A stretch of 64,000 nt of DNA from an uncultured Roseovarius sp. (lineage in GTDB: Bacteria > Pseudomonadota > Alphaproteobacteria > Rhodobacterales > Rhodobacteraceae). Below, piece by piece: positions 36,708 through 48,671 of this stretch. Under the pieces are notes generated by a model. The model had not been told where the DNA came from. It ran no database searches and saw nothing but the letters and a program-made list of their open reading frames with translations. Every line of letters begins with the position of its first letter. Position 1 is the first letter of the stretch. The stretch is from contig NZ_CAJXNN010000002.1 of NCBI RefSeq assembly GCF_913057115.1, positions 1 to 64,000 of the forward strand, in the 5' to 3' direction. The translations under genes and the position numbers were made by a program.

Positions 36708-38012
36708 CTACCCCTCGTTAAGCTGATTCAACCGCGCCCGTACACTCAATCCATGCGCCTCCAGACTCTCGGAAATGGCGAGAGTTTCGGCAGCGGGGCC
36801 AATAGCGCGCAGGGCTTCCGGGGTCATCCGGGCCAGCGTTGTACGCTTCACGAAATCCATGACCGACAGCCCCGATGAGAACCGCGCCGAGCGCGCCGTG
36901 GGCAGCACGTGGTTCGGCCCACCGACGTAATCGCCAATGGCCTCGGGCGTCCAAGCGCCAAGGAAAATGGCCCCCGCGTGAGTGATTTTTTCGGCCAAAC
37001 CTTCGGCATCCGCCACGCAAAGCTCAAGGTGTTCAGGCGCGATACGATTGGACAATTCCGCCGCTTTATCAATGTCTTGCACCGTGATGATTGCACCGAA
37101 GTCGCGCCAGCTTGCCCCGGCAATCTCGCGGCGTTCAAGGCTCATCAGGTTGCGTTCAATCGCCGCCTCCACGGCTTTGGCCATGGCCGGGTCATCGGTG
37201 ATCAGGATGGCCTGCGCGCTCTCATCGTGCTCGGCTTGGCTCAGCATATCCAGCGCCAGCCAATCGGGGTTGTTGTCCCGGTCCGCAATGACCAGGATTT
37301 CCGACGGCCCCGCGATCATGTCGATCCCCACCTTGCCGAACACCCGGCGCTTGGCCGCGGCGACAAAGGCATTGCCCGGCCCAGTGATTTTATCAACTGG
37401 ATCAATAGTTTGGGTGCCATAGGCCAAGGCCGCCACTGCCTGCGCCCCGCCGATACGATAGATCTCGTCAACGCCTGCGATCTGGGCCGCCAGAAGGACG
37501 AGCGGGTTGGCCTGACCGTCCGGCGTGGGCACCACGATGGCGAGCCGCTCCACCCCTGCCACCTTGGCCGGAATGGCGTTCATCAGCACCGAGGACGGGT
37601 AAGACGCCAAGCCCCCCGGCACATACAAACCCGCTGCCGAAACCGGCGTCCAGCGCCAACCCAAGGTGGCGCCGCTTTCGTCGGTCCAGCTTTCGTCGGC
37701 GGGCATTTGCCGCTCGTGATAGGCGCGGATACGTTCGGCGGCCAGTTCCAGTGCGTCCCGTTCATGCGCCGGAACTTGAGCAACCAACTGATTGATTTCA
37801 TTATCAGAAAAGCGCAGCGTTTCGGGCGTCAGGTCCAGCCGGTCAAACTTGGCGGTCAGCTCGATCAACGCCGCGTCCCCCCGTTCACGCACATCCTTGA
37901 TGATCGCGGCCACGGTCTCGTCCACATCAGGGGACTCTTCGCGCTTGGCACTCAGAAGAGCGGTGAACTGCACTTCGAAATCTGCGGCATCCGCATCAAG
38001 AAAAACCGGCAT
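36708..38012 (-). CDS. hisD: Histidinol dehydrogenase
   Basis: YVPGGLASYPSSVLMNAIPAKVAGVERLAIVVPTP, IDMIAGPSEILVIAD, LSQAEHDESAQAILITDD, GPNHVLPTARSARFSSGLSVMDFVKR. Start trimmed to 38012. Confidence 0.95.
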   Translation of the reverse strand: MPVFLDADAADFEVQFTALLSAKREESPDVDETVAAIIKDVRERGDAALIELTAKFDRLDLTPETLRFSDNEINQLVAQVPAHERDALELAAERIRAYHERQMPADESWTDESGATLGWRWTPVSAAGLYVPGGLASYPSSVLMNAIPAKVAGVERLAIVVPTPDGQANPLVLLAAQIAGVDEIYRIGGAQAVAALAYGTQTIDPVDKITGPGNAFVAAAKRRVFGKVGIDMIAGPSEILVIADRDNNPDWLALDMLSQAEHDESAQAILITDDPAMAKAVEAAIERNLMSLERREIAGASWRDFGAIITVQDIDKAAELSNRIAPEHLELCVADAEGLAEKITHAGAIFLGAWTPEAIGDYVGGPNHVLPTARSARFSSGLSVMDFVKRTTLARMTPEALRAIGPAAETLAISESLEAHGLSVRARLNQLNEG

Positions 38013-38167
38013 TTGAAAGCCTCCGTTGGTTGGTGCGTTCCCCTTAGACCGATGCGCCGCCAGCCTCAAGGCGCAGGGCGCGTTGACGATCATCAACACA
38101 ATCCCGGCAAAGTTCTTCCAGGATGCTCTGGGAACGCGCGACTCCCTCATACACACGGAGAGGCACT

Positions 38168-38566
38168 ATGATGTCATTCAAAAAGATCACCGCAACCACC
38201 CTTCTTGTTCTACTCGGGGCCGGGTTCGCCCAAGCCCAAGATTTGGGCAAGGAAGAATACATGAACAGCTGTGCCACCTGCCATGGTGAGATGGGAAAAG
38301 GGGCGGGTCCGCTGGCCGAATTGATGACCGTTCCGGTCCCGTCACTCACCAACCTAAGCGCCCAGAATGACGGTGTTTTTCCCATGTTGAGAGTCATTCA
38401 TACTATCGACGGGCGGCCCGGCATCAAGGGGCACGGATACCCAATGCCCGTTTGGGGCAAACGGTTCGAGGCGGATGTCGAAGATGCCGGACCATATGGT
38501 TCCGAAACCCTGATACGGGGCCGGATTCTATCCTTGGCGCTTTACCTTGAGTCGATACAGGAGTGA
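38168..38566 (+). CDS. Periplasmic c-type cytochrome
   Basis: Signal peptide, CATCH heme motif (EEYMNSCATCHGEMGKGAGPLAELM), distal Met candidates. Confidence 0.85.
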   Translation: MMSFKKITATTLLVLLGAGFAQAQDLGKEEYMNSCATCHGEMGKGAGPLAELMTVPVPSLTNLSAQNDGVFPMLRVIHTIDGRPGIKGHGYPMPVWGKRFEADVEDAGPYGSETLIRGRILSLALYLESIQE

Positions 38567-39037
38567 TCAGAGGTCATGATTGGGTGCCCTCCCCGAGGGC
38601 GCACGATAAGGGCGCGTGACATCCTTCAGCGTGACTTCAAGCGCCTCGATCTCAAGCCGGATCGCCCCATCGCCCGCCAAAGTCAGGATCAAATGCCCGC
38701 TGCCTTCCTCGCCCGGCTCAAAGGTGACAGACAGCAGCGAAAGAACGGTATCGCGGTCATTGCGGTCGATGCCCTGACTGGCGACGCGCAGAACGTTGTC
38801 GATCACCAGAAGCGATTGCACGCGCTCAGGGGCGTGGCGGGTGCGGCCTTGGTCTTCCCAACGGAAGCGATTGATAAGAATGGCAAATCGCTGCTCGCCC
38901 GCGCGCCAGGTCATCTCAGAGATCGGGAAAACGGCGTCTTGGGAAAGCGACGAGATAACCTGCAAATCCTCGGGGTCCATGGCCCCGAGGTTCAGCGGGG
39001 CCTCGGCCCCGTCTTCGAACTTGGCGTCTTCGCTCAC
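38567..39037 (-). CDS. DUF2948 family protein
   Basis: [48 protein letters not shown]...[12 protein letters not shown]; directly downstream of murA with 4-bp overlap. Confidence 0.8.
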   Translation of the reverse strand: MSEDAKFEDGAEAPLNLGAMDPEDLQVISSLSQDAVFPISEMTWRAGEQRFAILINRFRWEDQGRTRHAPERVQSLLVIDNVLRVASQGIDRNDRDTVLSLLSVTFEPGEEGSGHLILTLAGDGAIRLEIEALEVTLKDVTRPYRAPSGRAPNHDL

Positions 39038-40302
39038 TGGCCTGAAACCCTTTCGATATGGGCGCCGACATTGCCCAGTTTTTCCTCGACCCGCTCATAG
39101 CCGCGATCAAGGTGATAGACGCGGTTGACGATGGTTTCGCCCTCGGCCGCCAACCCCGCAAGGATCAGCGAAACACTGGCGCGCAGGTCCGTGGCCATGA
39201 CGGGCGCCCCCTTGAGGCGCTCGACCCCAGTGACAGTCGCGGTGCCGCCCTGCACGTCGATCTCGGCCCCCATGCGCATCAGTTCAGGCGCATGCATGAA
39301 CCTGTTTTCAAAGATTTTTTCCTCCAGAACGCTGGTGCCTTGCGCGGTGCACATCAAGGCCATCATCTGCGCCTGCAGGTCTGTCGGGAAGCCGGGGAAT
39401 GGCTCGGTCGTCACATCCACGGCGCTCACGCGACCGTTGCGCCGGGCCACCTTGAGGCCTTTATCCGTTTCCGCCACCTCGATACCCGCCGCATCAAGTT
39501 TTTCGCAGAAGGCCCCCAGAAGGTCGATGCGCCCGCCAAGGCACTCCACCTCGCCGCCACAGATCGCCGGGGCCAGCATGTAGGTGCCGAGTTCGATCCG
39601 GTCGGTGACAACCGGGTGCGTCGCGCCGCCCAGACGATCTACCCCTTGGATGGTGATCGTGTCAGTGCCATCCCCCTCGATCTGCGCGCCCATACGGCGC
39701 AGGCAAACGGCAAGGTCAACGATCTCAGGCTCACGCGCGGCATTCTTCAGAACCGTTGCCCCCTTGGCCAGCGTTGCCGCCATCAGGGCGTTTTCCGTGG
39801 CCCCCACGGAAACGACGGGAAACTCGAAGGTGCCCCCCTTGAGGCCGCCCGGAGCTTTGGCATGCACATAGCCTTCTTTCAATTCCAGTTCCGCGCCCAT
39901 GGCCTCAAGTACCTTGAGGTGCAGGTCAACAGGCCGCGCGCCGATGGCACAACCGCCGGGCAGTGAGACCACCGCATGACCGTCGCGCGCCAGCATAGGC
40001 CCAAGCACAAGGATGGACGCGCGCATTTTGCGTACAATATCATAGTCAGCCACGTGGTTGTTGAGGTCATGGCTCGACATCACCAGAACTTGCCCACCTT
40101 GCAGCTGCGACACCTCGCAACCAAGCGATTGCAGCAGGGCCGACATGGTCTTGATATCCGACAGGCGCGGCGCATTGGTCAGCGTCAGCGGTTCATCGCT
40201 GAGAAGCGTGGCAGGCATCAACGTGAGACATGCATTTTTCGCCCCCGCAATCGGGATCTGGCCGTTCAAGGGGCCATTGCCCTTCACGATAATCGAATCC
40301 AT
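39034..40302 (-). CDS. murA: UDP-N-acetylglucosamine 1-carboxyvinyltransferase
   Basis: [53 protein letters not shown]...; 422 aa. Confidence 0.96.
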   Translation of the reverse strand: MDSIIVKGNGPLNGQIPIAGAKNACLTLMPATLLSDEPLTLTNAPRLSDIKTMSALLQSLGCEVSQLQGGQVLVMSSHDLNNHVADYDIVRKMRASILVLGPMLARDGHAVVSLPGGCAIGARPVDLHLKVLEAMGAELELKEGYVHAKAPGGLKGGTFEFPVVSVGATENALMAATLAKGATVLKNAAREPEIVDLAVCLRRMGAQIEGDGTDTITIQGVDRLGGATHPVVTDRIELGTYMLAPAICGGEVECLGGRIDLLGAFCEKLDAAGIEVAETDKGLKVARRNGRVSAVDVTTEPFPGFPTDLQAQMMALMCTAQGTSVLEEKIFENRFMHAPELMRMGAEIDVQGGTATVTGVERLKGAPVMATDLRASVSLILAGLAAEGETIVNRVYHLDRGYERVEEKLGNVGAHIERVSGQ

Positions 40303-40305
40303 CGG

Positions 40306-40467
40306 TTATTTGTCCTTCTGCTCGGGCGTCTCAGCCTTGTCGGGTGCCGTGCGGGCACGCGTTTGCGCCTTACGCCTTGAAAGGTTGGCCTTCAAGGCTG
40401 CTTTGAGGCGTTCTTCGCGTGCATCGGCCCGTTTACCGGGCGTTTTCTGGGACGTCTTTTTTTCCAT
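40306..40467 (-). CDS. Small basic hypothetical protein (53 aa)
   Basis: MEKKTSQKTPGKRADAREERLKAALKANLSRRKAQTRARTAPDKAETPEQKDK; sits immediately upstream of murA on the same strand; below the ORF-track cutoff. Confidence 0.6.
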   Translation of the reverse strand: MEKKTSQKTPGKRADAREERLKAALKANLSRRKAQTRARTAPDKAETPEQKDK

Positions 40468-40507
40468 ACCCCCTTCCTACAGCACCCATAAAAAAGCGTC
40501 CAGATAA

Positions 40508-41827
<1,320 letters not shown>

Positions 41828-41865
41828 CAGGCGCAGATTCTAGTTCCACAGGCGAAGGGAAGACT

Positions 41866-42792
41866 TTGGCCAGGGACCGCGCACAACAGGACGACTACAC
41901 AGGGCCCCTGAAGCGATTGCTGATCGGGCTCCTTTTGCTGTGTCTTGTCGGAATTTTCCTCGTTTGGCGTATCGACAGCCCCCGGGTGGAACGCTTCCGC
42001 GCGCAGGTGGTCGACCACGTTGTGCCCAGCTTCGATTGGGCCTTGGCCCCTGTGACGGGGGCGGTGAATATCCTGCGGGATTTCCAAAGTTATCAGCGGC
42101 TTTACGAGCAGAACCAAGAACTGCGCCGCGAATTGAAGAAGATGAAGGCGTGGAAGGAAGCGGCAGTTCAGTTGCGCGATGAAAACGCCCGATTGCTTGA
42201 CCTGAACAATGTCCGGGTCGACCCGCGCCTGACGTTCGTGACCGGCGTGGTGATGGCCGACAGCGGCTCGCCCTTCCGGCAGTCTGTCCTGATCAACGTC
42301 GGCGCGCGTGACGGAATAATGGACGGATGGGCGGCGATGGATGGCCTTGGTCTTGTGGGCCGCATTTCCGGCGTCGGGCAGAATACTGCGCGGGTCGTTC
42401 TGCTCACGGATACCTCAAGCCGCATGCCGGTCACGATCCAACCGTCCGGTCAGCGCGGTCTTGTCATTGGCGACAATACCATCGCTCCGCCGGTCAGCTT
42501 TATCGAAACGCCGGATCAGGCCCGGCCCGGCGACCGCGTGCTGACATCGGGTGATGGGGGCGTTTTCCCCGCGGGCCTTGTCGTAGGCCGTTTGGCCGAA
42601 GACCCCGGTGGCCGGATGCGCGTGCGCCTCGCCGCGGACTATGAACGCCTGGAGTTTCTCAGGGTTCTGCGCAGCTATGGCTATGAAACCATAGAGGACC
42701 CCGGTGCCCTGCTCGTACCGCAAGACGCGCCCCAAACTGGCGAAACCGCGGGTGCAGAAGGTACCGCCGAGGAGGAACCGGCGGATGGCTGA
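41866..42792 (+). CDS. mreC: Rod shape-determining protein MreC (TTG start)
   Basis: TM + coiled coil + GVVMADSGSPFRQSVLINVGARDGIMDGWAAMDGLGLVGRISGVGQNTARVVLLTD; between mreB and mreD. Confidence 0.93.
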   Translation: MARDRAQQDDYTGPLKRLLIGLLLLCLVGIFLVWRIDSPRVERFRAQVVDHVVPSFDWALAPVTGAVNILRDFQSYQRLYEQNQELRRELKKMKAWKEAAVQLRDENARLLDLNNVRVDPRLTFVTGVVMADSGSPFRQSVLINVGARDGIMDGWAAMDGLGLVGRISGVGQNTARVVLLTDTSSRMPVTIQPSGQRGLVIGDNTIAPPVSFIETPDQARPGDRVLTSGDGGVFPAGLVVGRLAEDPGGRMRVRLAADYERLEFLRVLRSYGYETIEDPGALLVPQDAPQTGETAGAEGTAEEEPADG

Positions 42793-43357
42793 GCGCAACA
42801 CGACACGTCTATGGGGCAAGCGCCTGGTCTATATCGTGTTATGGCTGGTGCTCATATTTCTGCATCTGTTGCCGTTGGGAATGGTGCGGCCTTCTCCCCT
42901 CTCTTCACCCTCCCTGCTGGAAAGCATCTGGGCGGGGCCGGACCTGCATTTGGCCATCACCTTCGCCTGGGTCCTCAGGCGCCCTGAATACGTGCCCTCG
43001 CTTTTGATTGCAGGCACCTTTTTGATGTCGGACCTGCTTTTGCAGCGTCCGCCGGGATTATGGGCCGCATTGGCCTTGTTGGGCAGTGAGGCCCTGAGGT
43101 CGCGTGCCCGCGCGCTTCGCGATCTGACCTTTCCCATGGAATGGCTGAATGTCACGACAATCCTGATTGCCATGTTCCTTGGCTACCGAGTTATCCTTGG
43201 TGTTATGATGGTAGAGACCGGTCCGCTTTCCCTGACCATGGTGCAGGCCATTGCGACGATCGCGGTTTACCCGGTGGTTGTCGTCCTTTCACAAGTACTC
43301 TTCGGGGTGCGTAAGCTCGCCCCCGGCGATATCGATGGCATGGAGGCACGTACATGA
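42785..43357 (+). CDS. mreD: Rod shape-determining protein MreD
   Basis: Multi-TM small protein in the mre operon position; start trimmed to 42785. Confidence 0.85.
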   Translation: MAERNTTRLWGKRLVYIVLWLVLIFLHLLPLGMVRPSPLSSPSLLESIWAGPDLHLAITFAWVLRRPEYVPSLLIAGTFLMSDLLLQRPPGLWAALALLGSEALRSRARALRDLTFPMEWLNVTTILIAMFLGYRVILGVMMVETGPLSLTMVQAIATIAVYPVVVVLSQVLFGVRKLAPGDIDGMEART

Positions 43358-45273
43358 GGCGGCCCGGGCGCGATAACGCACAAAGCCAGAAGGCAATCAC
43401 CCGGCGCGGCTTGATCATTGCTGGCGCGCAGGCTCTGTTCATGGGAGGGCTGGCGCTTCGCATGCGATACATGCAGGTGGATCAGGCTGACGAATTCCGC
43501 CTTCTGGCCGATGAGAACCGTATCAGCATCCGACTACTGCCGCCCGCGCGCGGGCGCATTTTCGACCGCAATGGCGAGGTCGTGGCGGAGAACGTACCAA
43601 GTTATCGCATCACGATTGTTCCCGAGGAAGCCGGCGATTTGGACGATGTCATCGCCCGCCTTGCCCGGCTTGTGGAGCTGGACCCTGAAGAACTCGAACG
43701 CGCGCAGCGCGATTTGAAGCAAGCGCGCGGCGATACGGCGGTGACAGTGGCCGACCGTGTGAGTTGGGACGACATCAGCCGGGTTGCTGTCAATACCCCT
43801 GCCCTGCCTGGCGTCGCGCCCGAGGTGGGCCTGTCTCGGCGATATCCGCACCGCGGGGACTATGCCCACATCGTGGGCTATGTCGGACCATTCGCCGACC
43901 GTGATCGCGAGCGGCTTGACGCACCTGAACAACTTTTGCGCATTCCGCGCTTTCAGGTTGGCAAATTCGGCATCGAAGCGGCACATGAAAACCAACTACG
44001 CGGCAAGGCCGGTACAAAGCGCGTTGAAGTCAATGTGCGTGGCCACGTCATGCGCGAACTGGAGCGCCAAGAGGGCCAACCCGGGACCGATGTCCAACTG
44101 ACCCTCGACTCGGGCCTGCAATCCTATGTCACTGCGCGGCTCTCCGGCGAAAGTGCGGCGGCCACGGTGATGGATTGCGAGACAGGTGACATAGTTGCCT
44201 GCGTTTCCTCCCCCAGTTTCGACCCTAACCTTTTCGTGCGGGGTATTTCCGTTCCCGATTACCGCGAGCTTTTGGAGAACAAGTACCGGCCACTCCCCAA
44301 CAAGGCGGTTCAGGGCATTTACCCGCCCGGGTCGACCTTCAAGATGGTCACGGTTCTGGCCGCCTTGGAAGCCGGCACGGTAGATCCGGAGGAAACCGTA
44401 TATTGCCCTGGGCACCTTGAGGTGGCGGGTCGCCGTTTCCATTGCTGGAAGCGCGCAGGCCACGGAAACGTCGATTTGCACCGCTCACTACGAGAAAGCT
44501 GCGACGTTTATTATTACGAATTGGCATTGCGGACCGGGATCGAGAACATCAGCGCCATGGCCAAGCGTTTGGGCCTTGGGGTCAAGCATGACTTGCCGCT
44601 GACCTCGGTCGCCGCCGGTCTGGCCCCGACAAAGGACTGGAAACGCCGTGTACGTGGGGCCGAATGGGTTATCGGCGACAGCGTGAACGCGGCCATCGGT
44701 CAAGGCGACGTGCTGGCGTCGCCGCTTCAGCTTGCGGTCATGACAGCGCGTCTGGCCACCGGGCGGTCGGTCACCCCGCGTGTCATCAAGTCCATTGACG
44801 GTGTCGAAAGCCCGACGGGCCATGGCGACGATATGGGGCTTAATGAGAATAACTTGCGGCGGATTCGACAGGCGATGTACGCGGTGTCCAACAACCGCAG
44901 GGGCACAGCCTATGGCAGCCGGATCATCGAGGATGCCTTCCGCATGGCGGGCAAGACCGGCACCAGTCAGGTTCGTTCGGCCGTGGTCGACAACAATTCC
45001 GTGCCTTGGGAAGAGCGTGACCATGCGCTCTTCGTGAACTACGCGCCCTTCGACGCCCCGAAGTACGCGGTATCCGTCGTCGTCGAGCATGGCGGCGGTG
45101 GCTCGAAAGCGGCAGCACCGATCGCCCGCGACATCACCCTTCAAGCCCTATACGGCGAGGACCCGCCCTTGGCGGCTTACCCATCGAAAGATCGCGGGCG
45201 TATCCGTTCGCAGCAAGAGGAACTGCGGCGCGTCCGTACCCGGCCCGACGGCGATGGAAGTGATCGGGCATGA
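43354..45273 (+). CDS. mrdA: Penicillin-binding protein 2
   Basis: RGRIFDRNGEVVAENVPSYRITIVPE, PPGSTFKMVTVLAALE, KTGTSQ; in mre-rodA operon. Confidence 0.95.
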   Translation: MRRPGRDNAQSQKAITRRGLIIAGAQALFMGGLALRMRYMQVDQADEFRLLADENRISIRLLPPARGRIFDRNGEVVAENVPSYRITIVPEEAGDLDDVIARLARLVELDPEELERAQRDLKQARGDTAVTVADRVSWDDISRVAVNTPALPGVAPEVGLSRRYPHRGDYAHIVGYVGPFADRDRERLDAPEQLLRIPRFQVGKFGIEAAHENQLRGKAGTKRVEVNVRGHVMRELERQEGQPGTDVQLTLDSGLQSYVTARLSGESAAATVMDCETGDIVACVSSPSFDPNLFVRGISVPDYRELLENKYRPLPNKAVQGIYPPGSTFKMVTVLAALEAGTVDPEETVYCPGHLEVAGRRFHCWKRAGHGNVDLHRSLRESCDVYYYELALRTGIENISAMAKRLGLGVKHDLPLTSVAAGLAPTKDWKRRVRGAEWVIGDSVNAAIGQGDVLASPLQLAVMTARLATGRSVTPRVIKSIDGVESPTGHGDDMGLNENNLRRIRQAMYAVSNNRRGTAYGSRIIEDAFRMAGKTGTSQVRSAVVDNNSVPWEERDHALFVNYAPFDAPKYAVSVVVEHGGGGSKAAAPIARDITLQALYGEDPPLAAYPSKDRGRIRSQQEELRRVRTRPDGDGSDRA

Positions 45274-46409
45274 GTTATCTTGAATACACCGTCAAGACGA
45301 CACCAACCGGCCTGCGCAAGGTGCTCTATCTCAACTGGCCGCTCGCAATCCTTTTGACGGCCGTGGCCAGCGTCGGCTTCCTGATGCTGTATTCGGTTTC
45401 CGGCGGATCCTTCAGCCCATGGGCCGAGCCGCAAATGAAACGCTACGCACTTGGCTTTGCCGTCATGTTCATCGTTGGCCTGGTCCCGATCTGGTTCTGG
45501 CGCAACATGGCCGGGGTTGCCTATGGCCTCTCGGTCTTGCTTTTGCTGGTGGTGGAATTCTTCGGAACGAGCGCCGGCGGGTCGCAACGCTGGATCGACC
45601 TTGGATTCATGCGGCTACAGCCCTCAGAATTGATGAAGATCAGCCTGGTCTTGTTCCTAGCAGCTTATTACGACTGGCTACCTTTGAAGAAAAAATCGCA
45701 TCCTCTGTGGGTTCTCATCCCCGTCTTGATCATCCTTTTGCCTGCCGGACTCGTATTTGCACAGCCCGACCTTGGGACCGCGCTTTTGCTGATCTTCGCG
45801 GGGGCAACGATGATGTTCTTCGCCGGCGTACACTGGGCCTATTTCGCCGTCGTTATTTCGATGGGTGTCGGGTTGGTCGTGGCGGTTTTCCAATCGCGTG
45901 GCACCTCGTGGCAAATCCTCAAGAATTACCAGTATGACAGGCTGGACATTTTCCTTGATCCATCCTCGGACCCGCTCGACACCGGATATCACATCACGCA
46001 GTCCAAGATTGCCCTTGGGTCCGGCGGATGGACGGGCAAGGGTTTCATGCAAGGCACACAGTCCCGGTTGAACTTCCTGCCTGAGAAGCACACGGATTTC
46101 ATCTTCACGACCTTGGCGGAAGAGTTCGGGTTTGTTGGAGGTTTCTCCCTGTTGCTGCTATATGCGCTGATCCTGCTTTTCTGCATCTCGACAGCGCTTG
46201 CCAACCGTGACAGGTTCTCATCCCTGATGACGCTTGGAATCGCGACAACCTTCTTCCTTTTCTTCGCGGTCAACATGTCGATGGTCATGGGAATGGCCCC
46301 GGTTGTGGGCGTGCCCCTTCCGCTGGTCAGTTATGGCGGTTCGGCGATGTTGATCTTGATGCTGGGGTTTGGCTTCGTCCAAAGCGCCCATATTCACAAA
46401 CCGAGGTAA
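45270..46409 (+). CDS. rodA: Rod shape-determining protein RodA
   Basis: Multi-TM SEDS protein: FAQPDLGTALLLIFAGATMMFFAG, LNFLPEKHTDFIFTTLAEEFGFVGG, PLPLVSYGGSAML. Confidence 0.95.
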   Translation: MSYLEYTVKTTPTGLRKVLYLNWPLAILLTAVASVGFLMLYSVSGGSFSPWAEPQMKRYALGFAVMFIVGLVPIWFWRNMAGVAYGLSVLLLLVVEFFGTSAGGSQRWIDLGFMRLQPSELMKISLVLFLAAYYDWLPLKKKSHPLWVLIPVLIILLPAGLVFAQPDLGTALLLIFAGATMMFFAGVHWAYFAVVISMGVGLVVAVFQSRGTSWQILKNYQYDRLDIFLDPSSDPLDTGYHITQSKIALGSGGWTGKGFMQGTQSRLNFLPEKHTDFIFTTLAEEFGFVGGFSLLLLYALILLFCISTALANRDRFSSLMTLGIATTFFLFFAVNMSMVMGMAPVVGVPLPLVSYGGSAMLILMLGFGFVQSAHIHKPR

Positions 46410-46413
46410 TTTC

Positions 46414-47349
46414 ATGCCGCTCAACATCCTGTTTGCCGCCAGTGAAGACCGCTGGCAGGCCTACGAGGCCCCCTTGCGTGCCGCCTTGTCCGAGGTCGGT
46501 CATGGTGATGCCAATCTGGCCATGAGCATTCCAGCCGCTCAGGTCGATTATATCGTCTATGCGCCAAGTTCGGATGTGCAGGATTTTAGGCCGTTCACGC
46601 GCACGAAGGCGGTGTTGAACCTATGGGCCGGCGTCGAAGGGGTGGTTGGCAATGAAACCCTGACCCAACCCTTGGCGCGGATGGTGGATGACGGGTTGAC
46701 CCAAGGCATGGTGGATTGGGTCGTAGGCCATACCCTGCGGCATCATTTGAACACCGATCTGCATGTGATGAACCAAGATGGGGAGTGGCGCAGCTATGTG
46801 CCGCCACTGGCCACCGATCGCCCGGTCACCGTTCTGGGCCTTGGCGCACTTGGTCAGGCTTGCGGAAAGGCATTGGCCGGGTTGGGCTTTCCAGTTACCG
46901 GGTGGAGCCGAACACAAAAAGATGTCGACGGGCTGCGCTGTCTTTCGGGTGAAGAAGGTCTGGAACAAGCGCTGTCCGAGTCCGAAATCGTGATCCTTTT
47001 GTTGCCGCAGACACCGGGGACCGAGAACCTTCTGAACGCCGAGCGACTGGCAACGCTGCCCAAGGGTGCCATGATCATCAATCCGGGTCGTGGACCCTTG
47101 ATTGACGACGACGCGCTCTTGGCCGCCCTGGATCGCGGCCATATCGGCCATGCCACTCTGGACGTTTTCCGCGAGGAGCCTTTACCGGCCGAGCACCCTT
47201 TCTGGTCACATCCCAAAATAACTGTCACACCGCATATCGCCTCGGAAACCCGTCCGCAAAGCGCCTCGCGTGTGATCGCCGAAAACATCCGGCGCGGTGA
47301 GGCGGGGGAGCCCTTTTTGCATCTGGTGGACCGCGATCTGGGCTATTGA
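46414..47349 (+). CDS. Glyoxylate/hydroxypyruvate reductase A (D-2-hydroxyacid dehydrogenase)
   Basis: TVLGLGALGQACGKALAGLGFPVTGWSRTQK..., GAMIINPGRGPLIDDDALLAALDRGHIGHATLDVF, HPKITVTPHIAS. Confidence 0.9.
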   Translation: MPLNILFAASEDRWQAYEAPLRAALSEVGHGDANLAMSIPAAQVDYIVYAPSSDVQDFRPFTRTKAVLNLWAGVEGVVGNETLTQPLARMVDDGLTQGMVDWVVGHTLRHHLNTDLHVMNQDGEWRSYVPPLATDRPVTVLGLGALGQACGKALAGLGFPVTGWSRTQKDVDGLRCLSGEEGLEQALSESEIVILLLPQTPGTENLLNAERLATLPKGAMIINPGRGPLIDDDALLAALDRGHIGHATLDVFREEPLPAEHPFWSHPKITVTPHIASETRPQSASRVIAENIRRGEAGEPFLHLVDRDLGY

Positions 47350-48671
47350 CGCCTGTCGGCGGCCCGCTCAAGCGCCGGGTAACGCAAGCCGAGGGTCACA
47401 GCCCGCGCCACGAAACTAATCAACAGCGCCAGCCAAAGGCCGTGGTTGCCAAACAGTGGGATAAGCAGTGCCGCCGTGATGGCGTAGGTCAGCAGGCTCA
47501 GGGCCATCATGTTGCGCATGTCGCGGGTGCGTGTCGCGCCGATAAAGATACCGTCCAGCATATAGGAGCCAAGGCCCAAGACCGGTGCGATCACCATGTA
47601 TGGCAAATAGATGCGCGCCTCAGCTTGCACGGCGGGGACCTTGGCCATGATGTCGATGATGTACCCCCCCATGACAGCGAAGCCCGACGACAGGATCACG
47701 ACGCTGACAAGCCCCCAAAAACTGCTGATCTTGGCCGCATGGCGAAGATGGCGGCTATCCCGGCGACCAAAAGCATTGCCAACCAAGGCCTCCGCGGAAA
47801 AGGCGAAGCCGTCTAGCGCATAGGCGGTGATGTGCAAGAACTGCAAGAGCACCTGGTTCGACGCGAGGGTAACATCACCAAAATCCGCACCAATGAACAG
47901 GAACGACAGGAAAATGGCCTGCAACATCAGGGAGCGTAACAGGATATCGCCATTCACCTGTCCCATGTGGCGCAACGCCTGAGGGTCGAAGACGCGCGGC
48001 CAATCGCGCCATGCCGGGACATTGAATGCGTCCCGGCACAGCCACAGGCCAAGCGCCACGCCACCCCACTCGGCAAGGAAGGTCGCAAGGGCTACGCCCT
48101 GCACACCCCAGCCAAGGCCCAGCACAAACCACAGATCCAAGCAGATATTGACGCCGTTCATCAACAACTGAATCGCTAGAACGGCCCGCGTCCGCTCAAG
48201 CGCGATGAGCCAGCCGGTGATGCCATAGATGGCGATCATGGCCGGCGCACTCCAAACCCGGATGCTCAGGTATTCGTAGGCGAGGCTTTCAACTTCGGCA
48301 CTTGCAGGCGCGAGGAGAAAGGCCCCGGCGAATAGCGGCCCCTGAAACACAATGATGGCAAGGCCACCGGCCAAGGCAATCATCAGCGCGCGGGTCAATA
48401 GCGCGGCCACCTCGCCGCTTCGCCCACTGCCATGCGCCTGGCTGGTCAGGCCTGTTGTGCCCATACGCAGAAAGCCGAAAATCCAATAAAGCGCCGAAAG
48501 GATGATCGCCCCGATCCCTACCGCACCAATTGGCGCGGCCTCACCCAATTGGCCGACAACGCCAGTATCGACGGCACCGAGAATCGGAACCGTGATATTG
48601 GCCAGAAGAATGGGCAGGGCGATTTTCAAAACCCGTTTGTGGGTGATCGCTCCCGGGCTCGGGTCAAGCAT
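47343..48671 (-). CDS. MATE-family efflux transporter (DinF-like)
   Basis: 442 aa, 12 TM; LKIALPILLANITVPILGAVDTGVVGQLGEAAPIGAVGIGAIILSALYWIFGFLRMGTTGLTSQAHG. Confidence 0.92.
   Translation of the reverse strand: MLDPSPGAITHKRVLKIALPILLANITVPILGAVDTGVVGQLGEAAPIGAVGIGAIILSALYWIFGFLRMGTTGLTSQAHGSGRSGEVAALLTRALMIALAGGLAIIVFQGPLFAGAFLLAPASAEVESLAYEYLSIRVWSAPAMIAIYGITGWLIALERTRAVLAIQLLMNGVNICLDLWFVLGLGWGVQGVALATFLAEWGGVALGLWLCRDAFNVPAWRDWPRVFDPQALRHMGQVNGDILLRSLMLQAIFLSFLFIGADFGDVTLASNQVLLQFLHITAYALDGFAFSAEALVGNAFGRRDSRHLRHAAKISSFWGLVSVVILSSGFAVMGGYIIDIMAKVPAVQAEARIYLPYMVIAPVLGLGSYMLDGIFIGATRTRDMRNMMALSLLTYAITAALLIPLFGNHGLWLALLISFVARAVTLGLRYPALERAADRRQ

Noticed and set aside
36909-38171. 420-aa plus-strand ORF
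   Set aside because: Shadow of hisD, His/Arg-rich and without family motifs.
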